A stretch of DNA of 64,000 bases from Septoria linicola (taxonomy: Eukaryota > Ascomycota > Dothideomycetes > Mycosphaerellales > Mycosphaerellaceae), in NCBI GenBank assembly GCA_024114885.1, contig CP099423.1, positions 1 to 64,000 on the forward strand, written 5' to 3'. This document shows, one piece after another, positions 12,398 to 25,379 of this stretch (positions are counted from its first letter, which is position 1; the number at the start of each line of letters is the position of its first letter). Below the pieces are notes generated by a model. It was given only the letters and a program-made list of their open reading frames with translations, searched no databases and had not been told where the DNA came from. The position numbers and the translations under genes were made by a program.

Positions 12398-15300
12398 TAT
12401 TAAAAGTGGAGGGCGTTTGTAGATACTACATAATGTCAAGGAGGGTATAGCGTAGTAAAGAAGAATAGGGGATCAATCTTGAACTGACTTATATATATAG
12501 TATAGTAGTAATATACTAGGAACTAAATACAAAGTTGATTTTGTTAGTTATCTAAGAAGAGAAGAAAGAGAAGCAAGATATACCTCTTACTAAGCCTTAG
12601 GTAGATGCCTTAGGCATCTAGAACTATGCTTAGAAGTCTATATCCAGACTAACTATCTAGGATATATTCTTAACACTCCTACTTATACTATATAGTCAGA
12701 TCTTTTAATAGATTATCTATAGTACTCAAATACTAGTCCTAATCTTGATTAGTTATTAAGTACTTGCTTTTCAGACTAATAACTAGATAGTACTAACTAT
12801 TAATCTAATAAACTTTCTATACTACTATCTTCTATAAAAAGGTAAAAGAAATGCCTTCTACAAGATCTTCCTCCTCTCTTATATAGGAGTAGATTGTTTA
12901 GGACATAGACTATCTAGTAAGTTGCCCCTATCCTTTCTTGTAGCTAATTCTAACAGCTCCCTAGATTCCTTATAGCCTAGTCCCCTACTTAGTTATATTC
13001 TATACAGCTTCTTAGTTCCCTAATAGTCTTTAGGGTATACTATTCTTAGCTATAGGGATCTTATATTAAGCTAGGGAGTAGAGTAACTATATACTAGTAG
13101 AGGAGATAATAGCTACTATAGAGGAGGTCTTTAATATTAACTAGTACTTGGCCTTAGGGGGTGTCTAGTTTAGCTAGGTGCTATATAGTAATATTATAGT
13201 TAGTAATAGGTCTAATATTAGTAAGGGCATTTAGGACTTTATAAAGTCTAACTAAGGAGGAGTTAAGTAACTAAAATCTTTCTTTTAGACTCCTCTTAGT
13301 TTAACTCTAAGGCTTGGAGTTATCTTTTGTATATCTCTTATATAAGGTAGAGCTGCCTTACAAACTCCTGAAACTATAGTCTATTCTTTAGCTTAGTAAG
13401 ACTATCTACTACTATCTCTTTTATATTCATATATTCTATAGAGATAAGTCTGTTCTACTAGAGCTTTCTTATAGCATTGTATAAGATATCAATATATTTA
13501 GACTTGTTATAAACATGTAAGTCCTTGACTAGAGTAAGGGTAGCTTGGTTATTACCTTTTAACTAAATTAGCCTGATTCTAGTAACAGTTTCCTAGTTAC
13601 TAAGGATCCTTAGTTAGTAAGAACATTCTCCTACTAACTCTAGGCATCCAAGCTCTCTTAAAAGAGTACTAAGGAACTATAACTGTTTTATATATATACC
13701 TATAGCTATATATTCAGCTTCTATTATAGATATAGCTACAGATTTCTACTTCTTACTTATCTAGGAGATTAGTACACTATAAAGGAAGAAGACATATCCA
13801 AGGATTGAGACTCTATTAGTCTTGTCTATTATATAGTCAGAGTCTACATATCTAGTAAGAAAGCCTTAACTATTCCTTGAGTATCTTAGACTAAGGTCTA
13901 GGTTTGATCTCAGGTATCTAGTTAGCTTCTTTAGAGCCTTTATATGTCCTACTATTGGATTACTAATATAGGAGCTTAATCTTCTAAGGGTAAATAAAAT
14001 GTCTGGTCTTATAACAGTTGTAAGCTATATCTATGTTCTAATAATGGATTAGTACTCCTATTTGTTACACCTTTTATTATTTGGTCTAGTAGGCTTTAGA
14101 CTTTTATAGCTGTCTATTAGTAAAAGAGTTAGTAATATAGTCTCTTAACCTATTCCTATCTTAGCTAGGTTCTCTTAGATATAGTGCTTCTAGTCAAGTT
14201 TCAGCTAGCCTTACTATCTGTTTCTTATTAGTCTTATTCTAAGAATCTTGTCTAGTTCTCTAAGATCTTTGATCTTAAAGACCTTACTAAGTTAGTCTTT
14301 AAACTAGAGGACATCTTCTAGTCTCTCTATAGTAATAGGTATGTCATTAATATAGATCAGGATTATTAGGTCTTTCCTTTTCTTATAGATTAGAAGACAT
14401 AGGTCCACTTCTAATTGTCTGAATCCTATTCCTTTTAGCTTTGATATATATAGCTGATTCTAGTCTCTTGTAGCTTGCTTTAGCCTATAGAGACTCCTTA
14501 GAACTTATAAGACTATACTAGTTAGTAGGTTAATACCTAGTAGTAGGATTATATAGATGTCCTTATATAGAGTGCTCTCTATAAATACATTGTTTATATC
14601 TACTTAGTATAGAACTAGGTCCTTCTTGTAGACTATAGCCATGAATCCTCTTAGAGTATCCTACCTAACTATAGGGGCAAAAGTCTCTATATAGTCTACT
14701 CTATACTTTTAGGAGAACCCTCTTATAACTAGTCTTGCCTTAAACTTTTTAATAGCTCTACTAAGCTTTCTCTTGATATTAAAGACCTATCTTAAGGTGA
14801 CTAGGTTAGCCTTTTTTAGTAGGACTACTATAGTCTAGGTATTGTTACTTATAAGTATATCTAGCTCCTTCTAAATAGCTTCTTACTAGAGATAACCCTA
14901 CTTAGGATTACTTACTACTTCTTTATAGTTCCTTAGGATTGGAACCTCCTGTTTATATATTCCTGCTTCTTTAGTAGCTAAGAATATAATCTCTTTAACT
15001 TCCTCTAAGAATTCTAGGTCTTATAGGATACCTAGGTTAATAGAGCTTATAGCTAAGAAGAAAGCCTAATACTCTAGGAGCATTTCCTTGTCTAGCTAAC
15101 TATTCTAATCTAGCTCAAGCCTAATTAGCTTTAGCTTCTAGTTAAATCTATTAAGTTCTTAGGATACTTTCCTCTTTCTAAGAGTTTGCCTTAGGGCTGT
15201 CTACTCCTAATCTACCTCTATAGTTTCTTAAGTAGAATTCTTAGATTCTTTCTTAACTTTCCCTTAGTCTAGGAATTTTCTGTACTCTCCTATATCTTCT

Positions 15301-18300
15301 AGTAGAGGTAGAAGTTGTATAAAGAGTTTCTTTCTTTCCTAAACCTATACTAATAGCTAAGGGGGAGGAGGCTTCTACTAGCCTGGACTAGGAGCACCTA
15401 AGGTACTTCTACTAGCTTGTAGAGTAGGCTAGCTAATAGTTCTTAGCCTTCTAATAGGTCTTCTTTCTAGAGCTGAACTAGGGAGATTCTTGATCTTAAT
15501 GTTCAAGTCTAATTCTCTACCTAGCTTATCTTTAAAGAAGATTATATTAGTGTGCTATTTAATAGCCTTCATATCTAGCTCCTAGAACTTCTATATCTTT
15601 ACTATATTATTATAGTATCTAATAAATATAGTATCCTTTCCTCTGTTTATTAGTTTGTTACTCCTTGCCTACTAAGGCTATACTCTTGTATCTATATACA
15701 CTATAGCTCTATATCCCTATACCTTGAGGTAGGAGACTATTAGTTTGATCCTATTAAAAGCTTTATTAGGTAAGAGCTTGAATCCCTTAATATTAGGTCT
15801 ATTTAGAAGCTTGTTCCTTATATATACTTGTGCTTTAAGGGCTTCTAGCTAAAACTTAATAGGTATCTTACTTTCTTTAAGTATTACTCTAATAGAGGCC
15901 TCTAATGTTTAGATGGACCTCTTAACTACTCTATTCTAGAGTGAATTATAGGCCTTAGTTAGCTTAAGGGTGATTCTAAAGTCCTTCTCCTACTGTTTAA
16001 TTAAAGTAGTAATCTCTCTAGTATTATTAGCCCTTATAGACTTAAGGAGTACTACTAACTACCTTTCTACCTTGATCCTCTAGTTCTAAAGAGTAGTTAG
16101 TATATCTGATCTGGCCTTAAGTAGAAATGCCTATTTCTTTCTTAAGAAGTTGTTAATAATCTTAAGCTACTATATAAAACCTTTTACTAATAATAGTAAT
16201 AGTCTATAGATATCTACTAATATAAGGGCTAATCTTTTAGGTCTTCTCTTAATAGACTTGCCTAGGTGTTTCTTTATCTTACCTATTATATAGATCCTAT
16301 ACTTATACTCTTCCTAGTTAGGAATTAGAATTCTTTCCTTTAGGTTAGTAACTTTATAAAGGTTTGAGAGTAACCCTCTTCTAAAGTGTGTAAATCTTCT
16401 ATACTATAGCTCTTACTATTTTAGATCCTTCTCTAATAGGGTAGTATAGGCATTGTTAACCTCTATAGGATTATATAGTAAGTAATATAACTTTTCCTAT
16501 AGGAGAGGTAATATCTTACTAACAAATAGAACACCTCTAACTAGCTTAGTCTTTATAACTATTTAGCTATCTAGGGAGGTGAGAGTGAAATTAGGCTTCT
16601 AGACTCTAAATTACTTACTAAACTGATCCTATAATATAAGATTTACTCTAAGATTAGGAACAAATAGTATCCTATCAAGTAGAACTTCTCCTCCTAAGAT
16701 TCCCTTTATCTATACTAGTCTAGAGTAGGTTATATAGAGGTATCCTCCTCCTACCTTAATCTATACTTTCTTCCTTAGTAGCTTTACTAATCTGAAGAAG
16801 GATAGTTAGTTAGTTATATAGGATAAGGTATAGGAATCTAAGAGCTATTCTTAGAGTAACAATTTGCCTTTAGCCTTAATTATAGAATAGGCTAACTTAT
16901 CTTAGTTATTATCTTCTAATAGGGAATTATTATTACTTCTAGAACCAGAGTAAGTTCTAGAATTAGAACTAGAACTAGACTCCTAGGCTGAAAATCCTTT
17001 CTTTAGAAGCTTTCTAGACTTTTCTATCCTTTAAAGCTACTTGCTTATTTTCTAGATAACCTTCTTTAGCTTATTATATAATAATAACTTATAGATAGCT
17101 TTTTTGATATATCTAGTATTCCTTAGTAAAGGGGATCTTCTAACCCTCCCTTTAAGGAATAATCCCTAAGGGTCCTTCTAGTTCTTAGTACTATTTCTCT
17201 ACTAGGACAGTTTCTTAGTAGTAGGGAGGTTAGGACAATCCTTTAACTAGTACTTCCCTTTCTTATAGAGCTAGTACATTAGTAGGGACTTTCCTTAGTA
17301 GGGCTACCTAGAATAGAATATAGCTAGACCTATGTCTATCTTGTCTAGATTGTCTCTTACCTCTTAGGACTTAAGTAGAAGGAGAATAGTGTCTATATCT
17401 AAGGATAGTTAGGTCATAATAGTATCTTTAGCTACTTAGTATAATATAGGTAGGGACTATAGGAGATGTTTTAGCCTTTTCTCTTAGCTCTAGTAGTAGG
17501 CTTCCTAAGGATTAATCTTAGTAATCCTCTTACCTAGGCCTCTAAGGTGTCTCTATGCTTCCCTAATTGTCTTATTAGGTAATATCCTAAATATAATAAA
17601 CTGCTTAATCAGACCTATAGTATAGGACTTTAGGACTCTATTATACTTGTTCTAGAGAATCACCTATATCTTAGCTACTAGTATAGTAATATACTATGTC
17701 TCTAGCTCTATCTTATTATCTTTACTAATACTGTATCTAATACTAAACCTGCATACTATATTGTCTTTTAAGAAGTGTTGATTCTAAGTAACATATATCT
17801 GAAGACTAGTGTCCTACTAAACTATATATAGGTTCCCTCTAATAATTAGTTAGCTAATTGCTTAGAACTAGTCCTTTCCTTCTAGCTTATCTATCTATAG
17901 CTTGAACTATCTCTTCTAGTTAGTTCTGTCTAGGATTAGAATCCTTTAGCTCTTCTTATCCTCTTAGTCTATTATAGAAATAGGTGAATAGAATGAATAA
18001 TTAGTAGAATACTTTAGACTAGCTAAGGATTCTAGAGAAGGGTAATTTCTTGTAGTAGGGAGACTAGCTCTAAGGGATAGGGATTCCTCGTATTTAGGAA
18101 ATTACTAAGACTCAGATCTTTCTCTCTTAGTAGAGTTTCTATTACTAGGTGGTAGGAAGGCTAAGTAGCCTCTTCTGACTCTAGTGATACTAGGTGTAAT
18201 AGTAGAGAACTAGGCAGGTATTAACAAAGCAGAAACACACTACTGTCTTATAGAGATCTTTACTAACTTGTATACTACTAGGTACAAACTAGCTTCGTTA

Positions 18301-18696
18301 GTAATATAGTTAGGGAAACTTCTAGGCCCTAAATGTTTTCTATAAACTACAAGGGATACAAGTAACCTATACTAACATAGGTTGCTCCTATTTAGTATAT
18401 AAACCTAGGCTTATAACCTGTTAAAAGTAGAGAGCGTTTGTAGATACTATACAATGTCAAGGAGGGTATAGCGTAGTAAAGAAGAATAGAGGATTAATCT
18501 TGAACTGACTTATATACATAGTGTAGTAGCAATATGCTAGGAACTAAATACAAAGTTGATTTTGTTAGTTATCTAAGAAGAGAAGAAAGAGAAGCAAGAT
18601 ATACCTCTTACCAAGCCTTAGGTGGATGCCTCAGGCATCCAGAACTATGCTTAGAAGTCTATATCTAGACTAACTATCTAGGATACATTCTCAACA
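12398..18696 (-). mobile_element. Complete Ty1/copia LTR retrotransposon, copy 2 (minus, least mutated)
   Basis: It is inverted relative to the other copies. Its 3' LTR is 12398-12675 and its 5' LTR 18419-18696 (278 bp), with target duplication ATTTA at 12393-12397 and 18697-18701. At 18419 the LTR end is still TAACA and at 12675 the LTR start still TGTTA, which fixes the true termini of the family as TGTTA...TAACA. More CpA/TpG survives than in other copies, and some ancestral codons are visible: the reverse-transcriptase YVDD box reads Y-I-N-D near 14341-14356, and the Gag zinc knuckle keeps KDCPNLP near 17222-17250. It still carries many stops and is not functional. Milder RIP suggests it arrived later or escaped some cycles. 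Confidence 0.95.
18402..18418 (-). other. Primer-binding site (initiator tRNA-Met, half-tRNA type)
   Basis: Directly inside the 5' LTR of copia copy 2 the minus strand reads GGTTATAAGCCTAGGTT. Copy 4 has GGTTATAAGCCCGGG at 29326-29340. The complement, CCCGGGCTTATAACC, matches the anticodon arm of eukaryotic initiator tRNA-Met (GGGCTCATAACC) with a single difference, explained by a TG-to-TA RIP change. Copia of Drosophila is known to be primed by a cleaved half of initiator tRNA-Met in this way; its use here is inferred from position and match. Confidence 0.72.
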
Positions 18697-18759
18697 ATTT
18701 AACTTCTATATCTAGACGACTACGACTTAATCTAGAGATTCGAAGTTAATATTAAAAAG

Positions 18760-21700
18760 TATTAAGAGTATATCCTAGATAGTTAGTCTAGATATAGTAG
18801 TTTAAGTATAGTTCTAGATACCTAAGGTATCTATCTAAGGCTTAGTAAGAGATATATCTTACTTCTCTCTCTTCTCTTCTTAGATAACTAACTTAATTAA
18901 CTTTGTATTTAGTTCCTAGTATATTACTACTATACTATATATATAAGTTAGTTTAAGATTAAGCCTCTATTCTTCTTTACTACGCTATATCCTCCTTAAT
19001 ATTATATAGTATATAATACGCTCTCTACTTTTAATAGGTTATAAGCCTAGGTTTATATACTAAATAGGAGTAACCTATATTAGTATAGGTTACTTATATC
19101 CCTTATAGTTTATAGAAAACATTTAGGGCCTAGAAGTTTCTCTAACTATATTACTAACGAAGCTAGTTTGTACCTAGTAGTATATAAGTTAGTAAAGATC
19201 TCTATAAGATAGTAGTATATTTCTACTTTATTAATACCTACCTAGTTCTCTACTATTATACCTAGTATTACTAGAGTTAGAAGAGGCTACCTAGCCTTCC
19301 TACTACCTAGTAGTAGAAACTCTACTAAGAGAGAAAGATCTAAGTCTTAGTAATTTCCTAAATACGAGGAATCCCTATCCCTTAGAGCTAGTCTCTCTAC
19401 TATAAGAAATTACTCTTCTCTAGAATCCTTAGCTAGTCTAAAGTATTCTACTAATTATTTATTCTATTTACCTATTTCTATAATAGACTAAGAGGATAAG
19501 AAGAGCTAAAGGATTCTAATCCTAGATAGAACTAACTAGAAGAAATAGTTTAAGCTATAGATAGATAAGCTAGAAGGAAAGGACTAGTTCTAGGTAATTA
19601 GCTAACTAATTATTAGAGAGAACCTATATATAGTTTAGTAGGATACTAGTCTCTAGATATATATTACTTAGATATAATACTTCTTAAAAGATAATATAGT
19701 ATATAGGTTTAGTATTAGATATAGTATTAGTAAAGATAATAAGATAGAGCTAGAGATATAGTATATTACTATATTAGTAGCTAAGATATAGGTAATTCTC
19801 TAGAACAAGTATAATAGAGTCCTAAAGTCCTATACTATAGGTCTAATTAAGTAGTTTATTATATATAGGATATTACCTAATAAGATAATTAGAGAAGTAT
19901 AGAGATACCTTAGAGGCCTAAGTAAGAGGATTACTAAGATTAATCCTTAGGAAACTTACTACTAGAGCTAAGAGAAAAGGCTAAAATATCTTCTATAGTC
20001 TCTACCTATATTATACTAAGTAGCTAAGGATACTATTATAACCTAACTATTCTTAGATATAGATACTATTCTCCTTCTACTTAAGTCCTAAGAGGTAAGA
20101 GATAACCTAGATAAGATAGATATAGGTTTAGCTATATTCTATCCTAGGTAGCTCTACTAAGGAAAGTCTCTACTAATATACTAGCTCTATAAGAAAGAGA
20201 AGTACTAGTTAAGAGATTGTCCTAACCTCTCTACTACTAAGAAACTATCCTAGTAGAGAAATAGTACTAAAAACTAGAAGGACTCTTAGAGATTATTCCT
20301 TAGAGAGAGGGTTAGAAGATCCTCTTTACTAAAGAATACTAGATATATTAAGAAAGCTATCTATAAGTTATTATTATATAATAAGCTAAAGAAGGCTATC
20401 TAGAGAATAGGTAAGTAGCTTTAGAGGATAGAAAAGTCTAGAAAGTTTCTAAAGAAAGGATTTTTAGCCTAGAAGTCTAGTTCTAGTTCTAATTCTAGAA
20501 CTTATTCTAGTTCTAGAAGTAATAATAATTCCCTATTAGAAGATAATAATTAAGATAAGTTAGCCTATTCTATAATTAAGGCTAAAGGTAAGTTATTACC
20601 TTAAGAATAGCTCTTAGACTCCTATACCTTATCCTATATAACTAACTAACTATCCTTCTTTAGATTAGTAAAGCTACTAAGGAAGAAAGTATAGATTAAG
20701 GTAGGAGGAGGATACCTCTATATAACCTACTCTAGACTAGTATAGATAAAAGGAATCTTAGAAGGAGAAGTTTTACTTAATAGAGTACTATTTATTCCTA
20801 ATCTTAGAGTAAATCTTATATTATAGGATTAGTTTAGTAAGTAATTTAGAGTCTAAAAGCCTAATTTTACTCTTATCTTCCTAGATAGCTAAATAGTTAT
20901 AAAGACTAAGCTAGTTAGAGGTGTTCTATTTATTAGTAAGATATTACCTCTCTTATAGGAAAAGTTATATTACTTACTATATAATCCTATAGAGGTTAAT
21001 AATACCTATACTACCCTATTAGAGAAGGATCTAAAATAGTAGGAGCTATAGTATAGAAGATTTATATACTTTAGAAGAGAGTTACTCTTAAACCTTTATA
21101 AAGTTACTAACCTAAAGGAAAGAATTCTAATTCCTAACTAGGAAGAGTATAAGTATAGAATCTATATAATAGATAAGATAAAGAAACACCTAGGTAAGTC
21201 TATTAAGAGAAGATCTAAAAGGTTAGCTCTTATATTAGTAGATATCTATAGACTATTACTATTATTAGTAAAAGGTTTAATATAGTAGCTTAAGATTATT
21301 AATAACTTCTTAAGAAAGAAATAGGTATTTCTACTTAAAGCTAGATTAGATATACTAACTACTCTTTAGAACTAGAGGATTAAGGTAGAAAGGTAGTTAG
21401 TAGTACTCCTTAAGTCTATAAGGGCTAATAATACTAGAGAGATTACTACTTTAATTAAATAGTAGAAGAAGGACTTTAGAATTACTCTTAAGCTAACTAA
21501 GGCCTATAATTTACTCTAGAATAGAGTAGTTAAGAGGTCTATCTAAATATTAGAGGCCTCTATTAGAGTAATACTTAAAGAGAGTAAGATACCTATTAAA
21601 TTTTAGCTAGAAGCCCTTAAAGTATAGATATATATAAGGAACAAGCTCCTAAATAGATCTAATATTAAGAGATTTAAGCTCTTACCTAATAAAGCTTTTA

Positions 21701-24700
21701 ATAGGATCAAACTAATAGTCTCCTACCTTAAGATATAAGGATATAGAGCTATAGTATATATAGATATAAGAGTATAGCCTTAGTAGGTAAGGAGTAATAA
21801 ACTAATAAATAGAGAAAAGGATACTATATTTATTAGATACTATAATAATATAGTAAAGGTATAGAAGTTCTAGGAGCTAGATATAAAAGCTATTAAGTAG
21901 TATACTAATATAATCTTCTTTAAAGATAAGCTAGGTAGAGAATTAGACTTAAATATTAAGATTAAGAATCTCTCTAGTTTAGCTCTAGAAAGAAGATCTA
22001 TTAGAAGGCTAAGAGCTATTAGCTAGCCTACTCTATAAGCTAGTAGAAGTACCCTAGGTACTCCTAGTCTAAGCTAGTAGAAGCCTCCTCCTTCTTAGTT
22101 ATTAGTATAGGTTAAGGAAAGAAAGAAACTCTTTATATAACTTCTACCTCTACTAGAAGATATAGGAGAGTATAGAAAATTCCTAGATTAAAAGAAAGTT
22201 AAGAAAGAATCTAAGAATTCTACCTAAGAAACTATAGAGATAGATTAGAAGTAGATAGTCCTAAAGTAAACTCTTAGAAAGAGGAAAGTATCTTAAGAAC
22301 TTAATAGATTTAACTAGAAGCTAAAGCTAATTAGGCTTAAGTTAGATTAGAATAGTTAGCTAGATAAGGAAATACTTCTAGAGTATTAGGCTTTCTTCTT
22401 AGCTATAAGCTCTATTAACCTAGATATCCTATAGGACTTAGAATTCTTAGAGAAAGTTAAAGAGATTATATTCTCTACTACTAAAGAAGTAGGAATATAT
22501 AAATAGGAGGTTCTAATCCTAAGGAACTATAAGGAAGTAGTAAGTAATCTTAAGTAGAGTTATCTCTAGTAAAAAGCTATTTAGAAGGAGCTAGATATAC
22601 TTATAAGTAATAATACCTAGACTATAGTAGTCCTACTAAAAGAGGCTAACTTAGTTACTTTAAGATAGATCTTTAATATTAAAAGAAAACTCAGTAGTAC
22701 TATTAAAAAGTTTAAAGTAAGACTAGTTATAAGAAGGTTCTCCTAAAAGTATAGAGTAGACTATATAGAAACTTTTACCTCTATAGTTAGGTAGGATACT
22801 CTAAGAGGATTTATAGCTATAGTCTATAAGAAGGACCTAGTTCTATACTAAGTAGATATAAACAATATATTTATAGAGAGTACTCTATATAAGGATATCT
22901 ATATAATCCTACTACTAGGTATTAACCTACTAACTAGTATAGTCTTATAAGTTCTAAAAAGTCTCTATAGGCTAAAGTAAGCTATAAGAGACTAGAATTA
23001 GCTATATATATTAAAGCTAAAAGGAATAGGATTTAGATAATTAGAAGTAGACCTATATCTTCTAATCTATAAGAAAAGGAAAGATTTAATAATCTTAATC
23101 TATATTAATAATATACCTATTACTATAGAGAGACTAGAAGATATCCTCTAGTTTAAAGACTAACTTAGTAAGGTCTTTAAGATTAAAGATCTTAGAGAAC
23201 TAGATAAGATTCTTAGAATAAGACTAATAAGAAATAGATAGTAAGGCTAGCTAAAACTTAACTAGAAGTACTATATCTAAGAGAACCTAGCTAAGATAGG
23301 AATAGGCTAAGAAACTATATTACTAACTCTTTTACTAATAGACAGCTATAAAAGTCTAAAGCCTACTAGACTAAATAATAAAAGGTATAATAAATAGAAG
23401 TACTAATCTATTATTAGAACATAGATATAGCTTATAACTATTATAAGACTAGATATCTTATTTGCTCTTAGAAGATTAAGCTCCTATATTAGTAATCTAA
23501 TAGTAGGATATATAAAGGCTCTAAAGAAGCTAACTAGATACCTAAGATTAAACCTAGACCTTAGTCTAAAATACTTAAGGAATAGTTAAGGCTATCTTAC
23601 TAGATATATAGACTCTAACTATATAATAGACAAGACTAATAGAGTCTTAATCCTTAGATATATCTTCTTCCTTTATAGTATACTAATCTCCTAGATAAGT
23701 AAGAAGTAGAAATCTATAGCTATATCTATAATAGAAGCTAAATATATAGCTATAGGAGTATATATAAAATAGTTATAGTTCCTTAATACTCTTTTAAGAG
23801 AGCTTAGATACCTAGAGTTAGTAGGAGAATATTCTTACTAACTAAGGATCCTTAGTAACTAGGAAACTATTACTAGAATTAGGCTAATTTAGCTAAAAGG
23901 TAATAACTAAGCTACCTTTACTCTAGTTAAGAACTTATATATTTATAATAAGTCTAAATATATTAATATCTTATATAATACTATAAGAAAGCTCTAGTAG
24001 AATAGACTTATCTCTATAGAATATATAAATATAAAAGAGATAGTAGTAGATAGTCTTACTAAGCTAAAGAATAGACTATAGTTTTAAGAGTTTATAAGGT
24101 AGCTCTACCTTATATAAGAGGTATATAGAAGATAACTCTAAGCCTTAGAGTTAAACTAAGAGGAGTCTAAAAGAATGTTTTTAGTTACTTAACTCCTCTT
24201 TAGTTAGACTTTATAAAGTCTTAAATACTCTTACTAATATTAGACCTATTACTAACTATAATATTACTATATAGTACCTAGCTAAACTAGATACCCTCTA
24301 AGGCTAAGTACTAGTTAATATTAAAGACCTCCTCTATAGTAGCTATTATCTCCTCTACTAGTATATAGTTACTCTATTCTCTAGCTTAATATAAGATCTC
24401 TATAGCTAAGAATAGTATACCCTAAAGGCCTATAGGGAACTAAGAAGCTATATAGAATATAACTAAGTATAGAACTAGACTATAAGGTATCTAGGGAGCT
24501 ATTAGAATTAGCTATAAGAAAGGATAGGGGTAACTTACTAGATAGTCTATATCCTAAACAATCTACTCCTATATAAGAGAGAAGGAAGATATTATAGAAA
24601 GTATTTCTTTTACCTTTTTATAGGAGATAGTAGTATAGAAAGTTTTATTAGATTAATAGTTAGTACTATCTAGTTATTAGTCTAAAAAGTAAGTACTTAA

Positions 24701-25057
24701 TAACTAATTAAGATTAGGACTAGTATTTAAGTACTATAGATAATCTATTAAAAGATCTAACTATATAGTATAAGTAGGAGTATTAAGAGTATATCCTAGA
24801 TAGTTAGTCTAGATATAGTAGTTTAAGTATAGTTCTAGATACCTAAGGTATCTACCTAAGGCTTAGTAAGAGGTATATCTTGCTTCTCTCTCTTCTCTTC
24901 TTAGATAACTAACTTAATTAACTTTATATTTAGTTCCTAGTATATTACTACTATACTATATATATAAGTTAGTTTAAGATTAATCTTCTATTCTTCTTTA
25001 CTACGCTATACCCTCCTTAATATTATATAGTATATAATACGCTCTCTACTTTTAATA
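18760..25057 (+). mobile_element. Complete Ty1/copia LTR retrotransposon, copy 3 (heavily RIP-mutated)
   Basis: The LTRs are 18760-19036 and 24781-25057, with target duplication AAAAG at 18755-18759 and 25058-25062. Both LTR starts are TATTA, so the terminal G has been lost through RIP. Gag, protease, integrase, reverse transcriptase and RNase H relics occur in the same order as in copy 1. CpA and TpG are almost absent, more so than in copies 1, 2 and 4. Only 58 bp of older DNA (18702-18759) separates it from copy 2, so two insertions struck almost the same place in opposite orientation. Confidence 0.95.
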
Positions 25058-25379
25058 AAAAGATTAATAATACGGATCTTTTATATAAGTATACTCTCGC
25101 TACTATAAAAGTTATTACTAGGCTAAGAAACAAGGTAGAATACCTTAAAGACTATACGTTTTACGATATACCTACTAGAGATTAGTCTTTATCCTTTAAG
25201 GCGTCTAACGCTAGTACTAGCTATATAAGGTTTAGTAATTTAAGAGATCTATATAAGAAGCTCGATTAATTAGTAGAGTATATACTCTTAGAATATATTC
25301 TAATTTACGATATTTACGATTAGTTCTTAGCTATAGAACGCTAGGATAGCTCTAGAATACTAAGTTAAAGCTACTCTTT

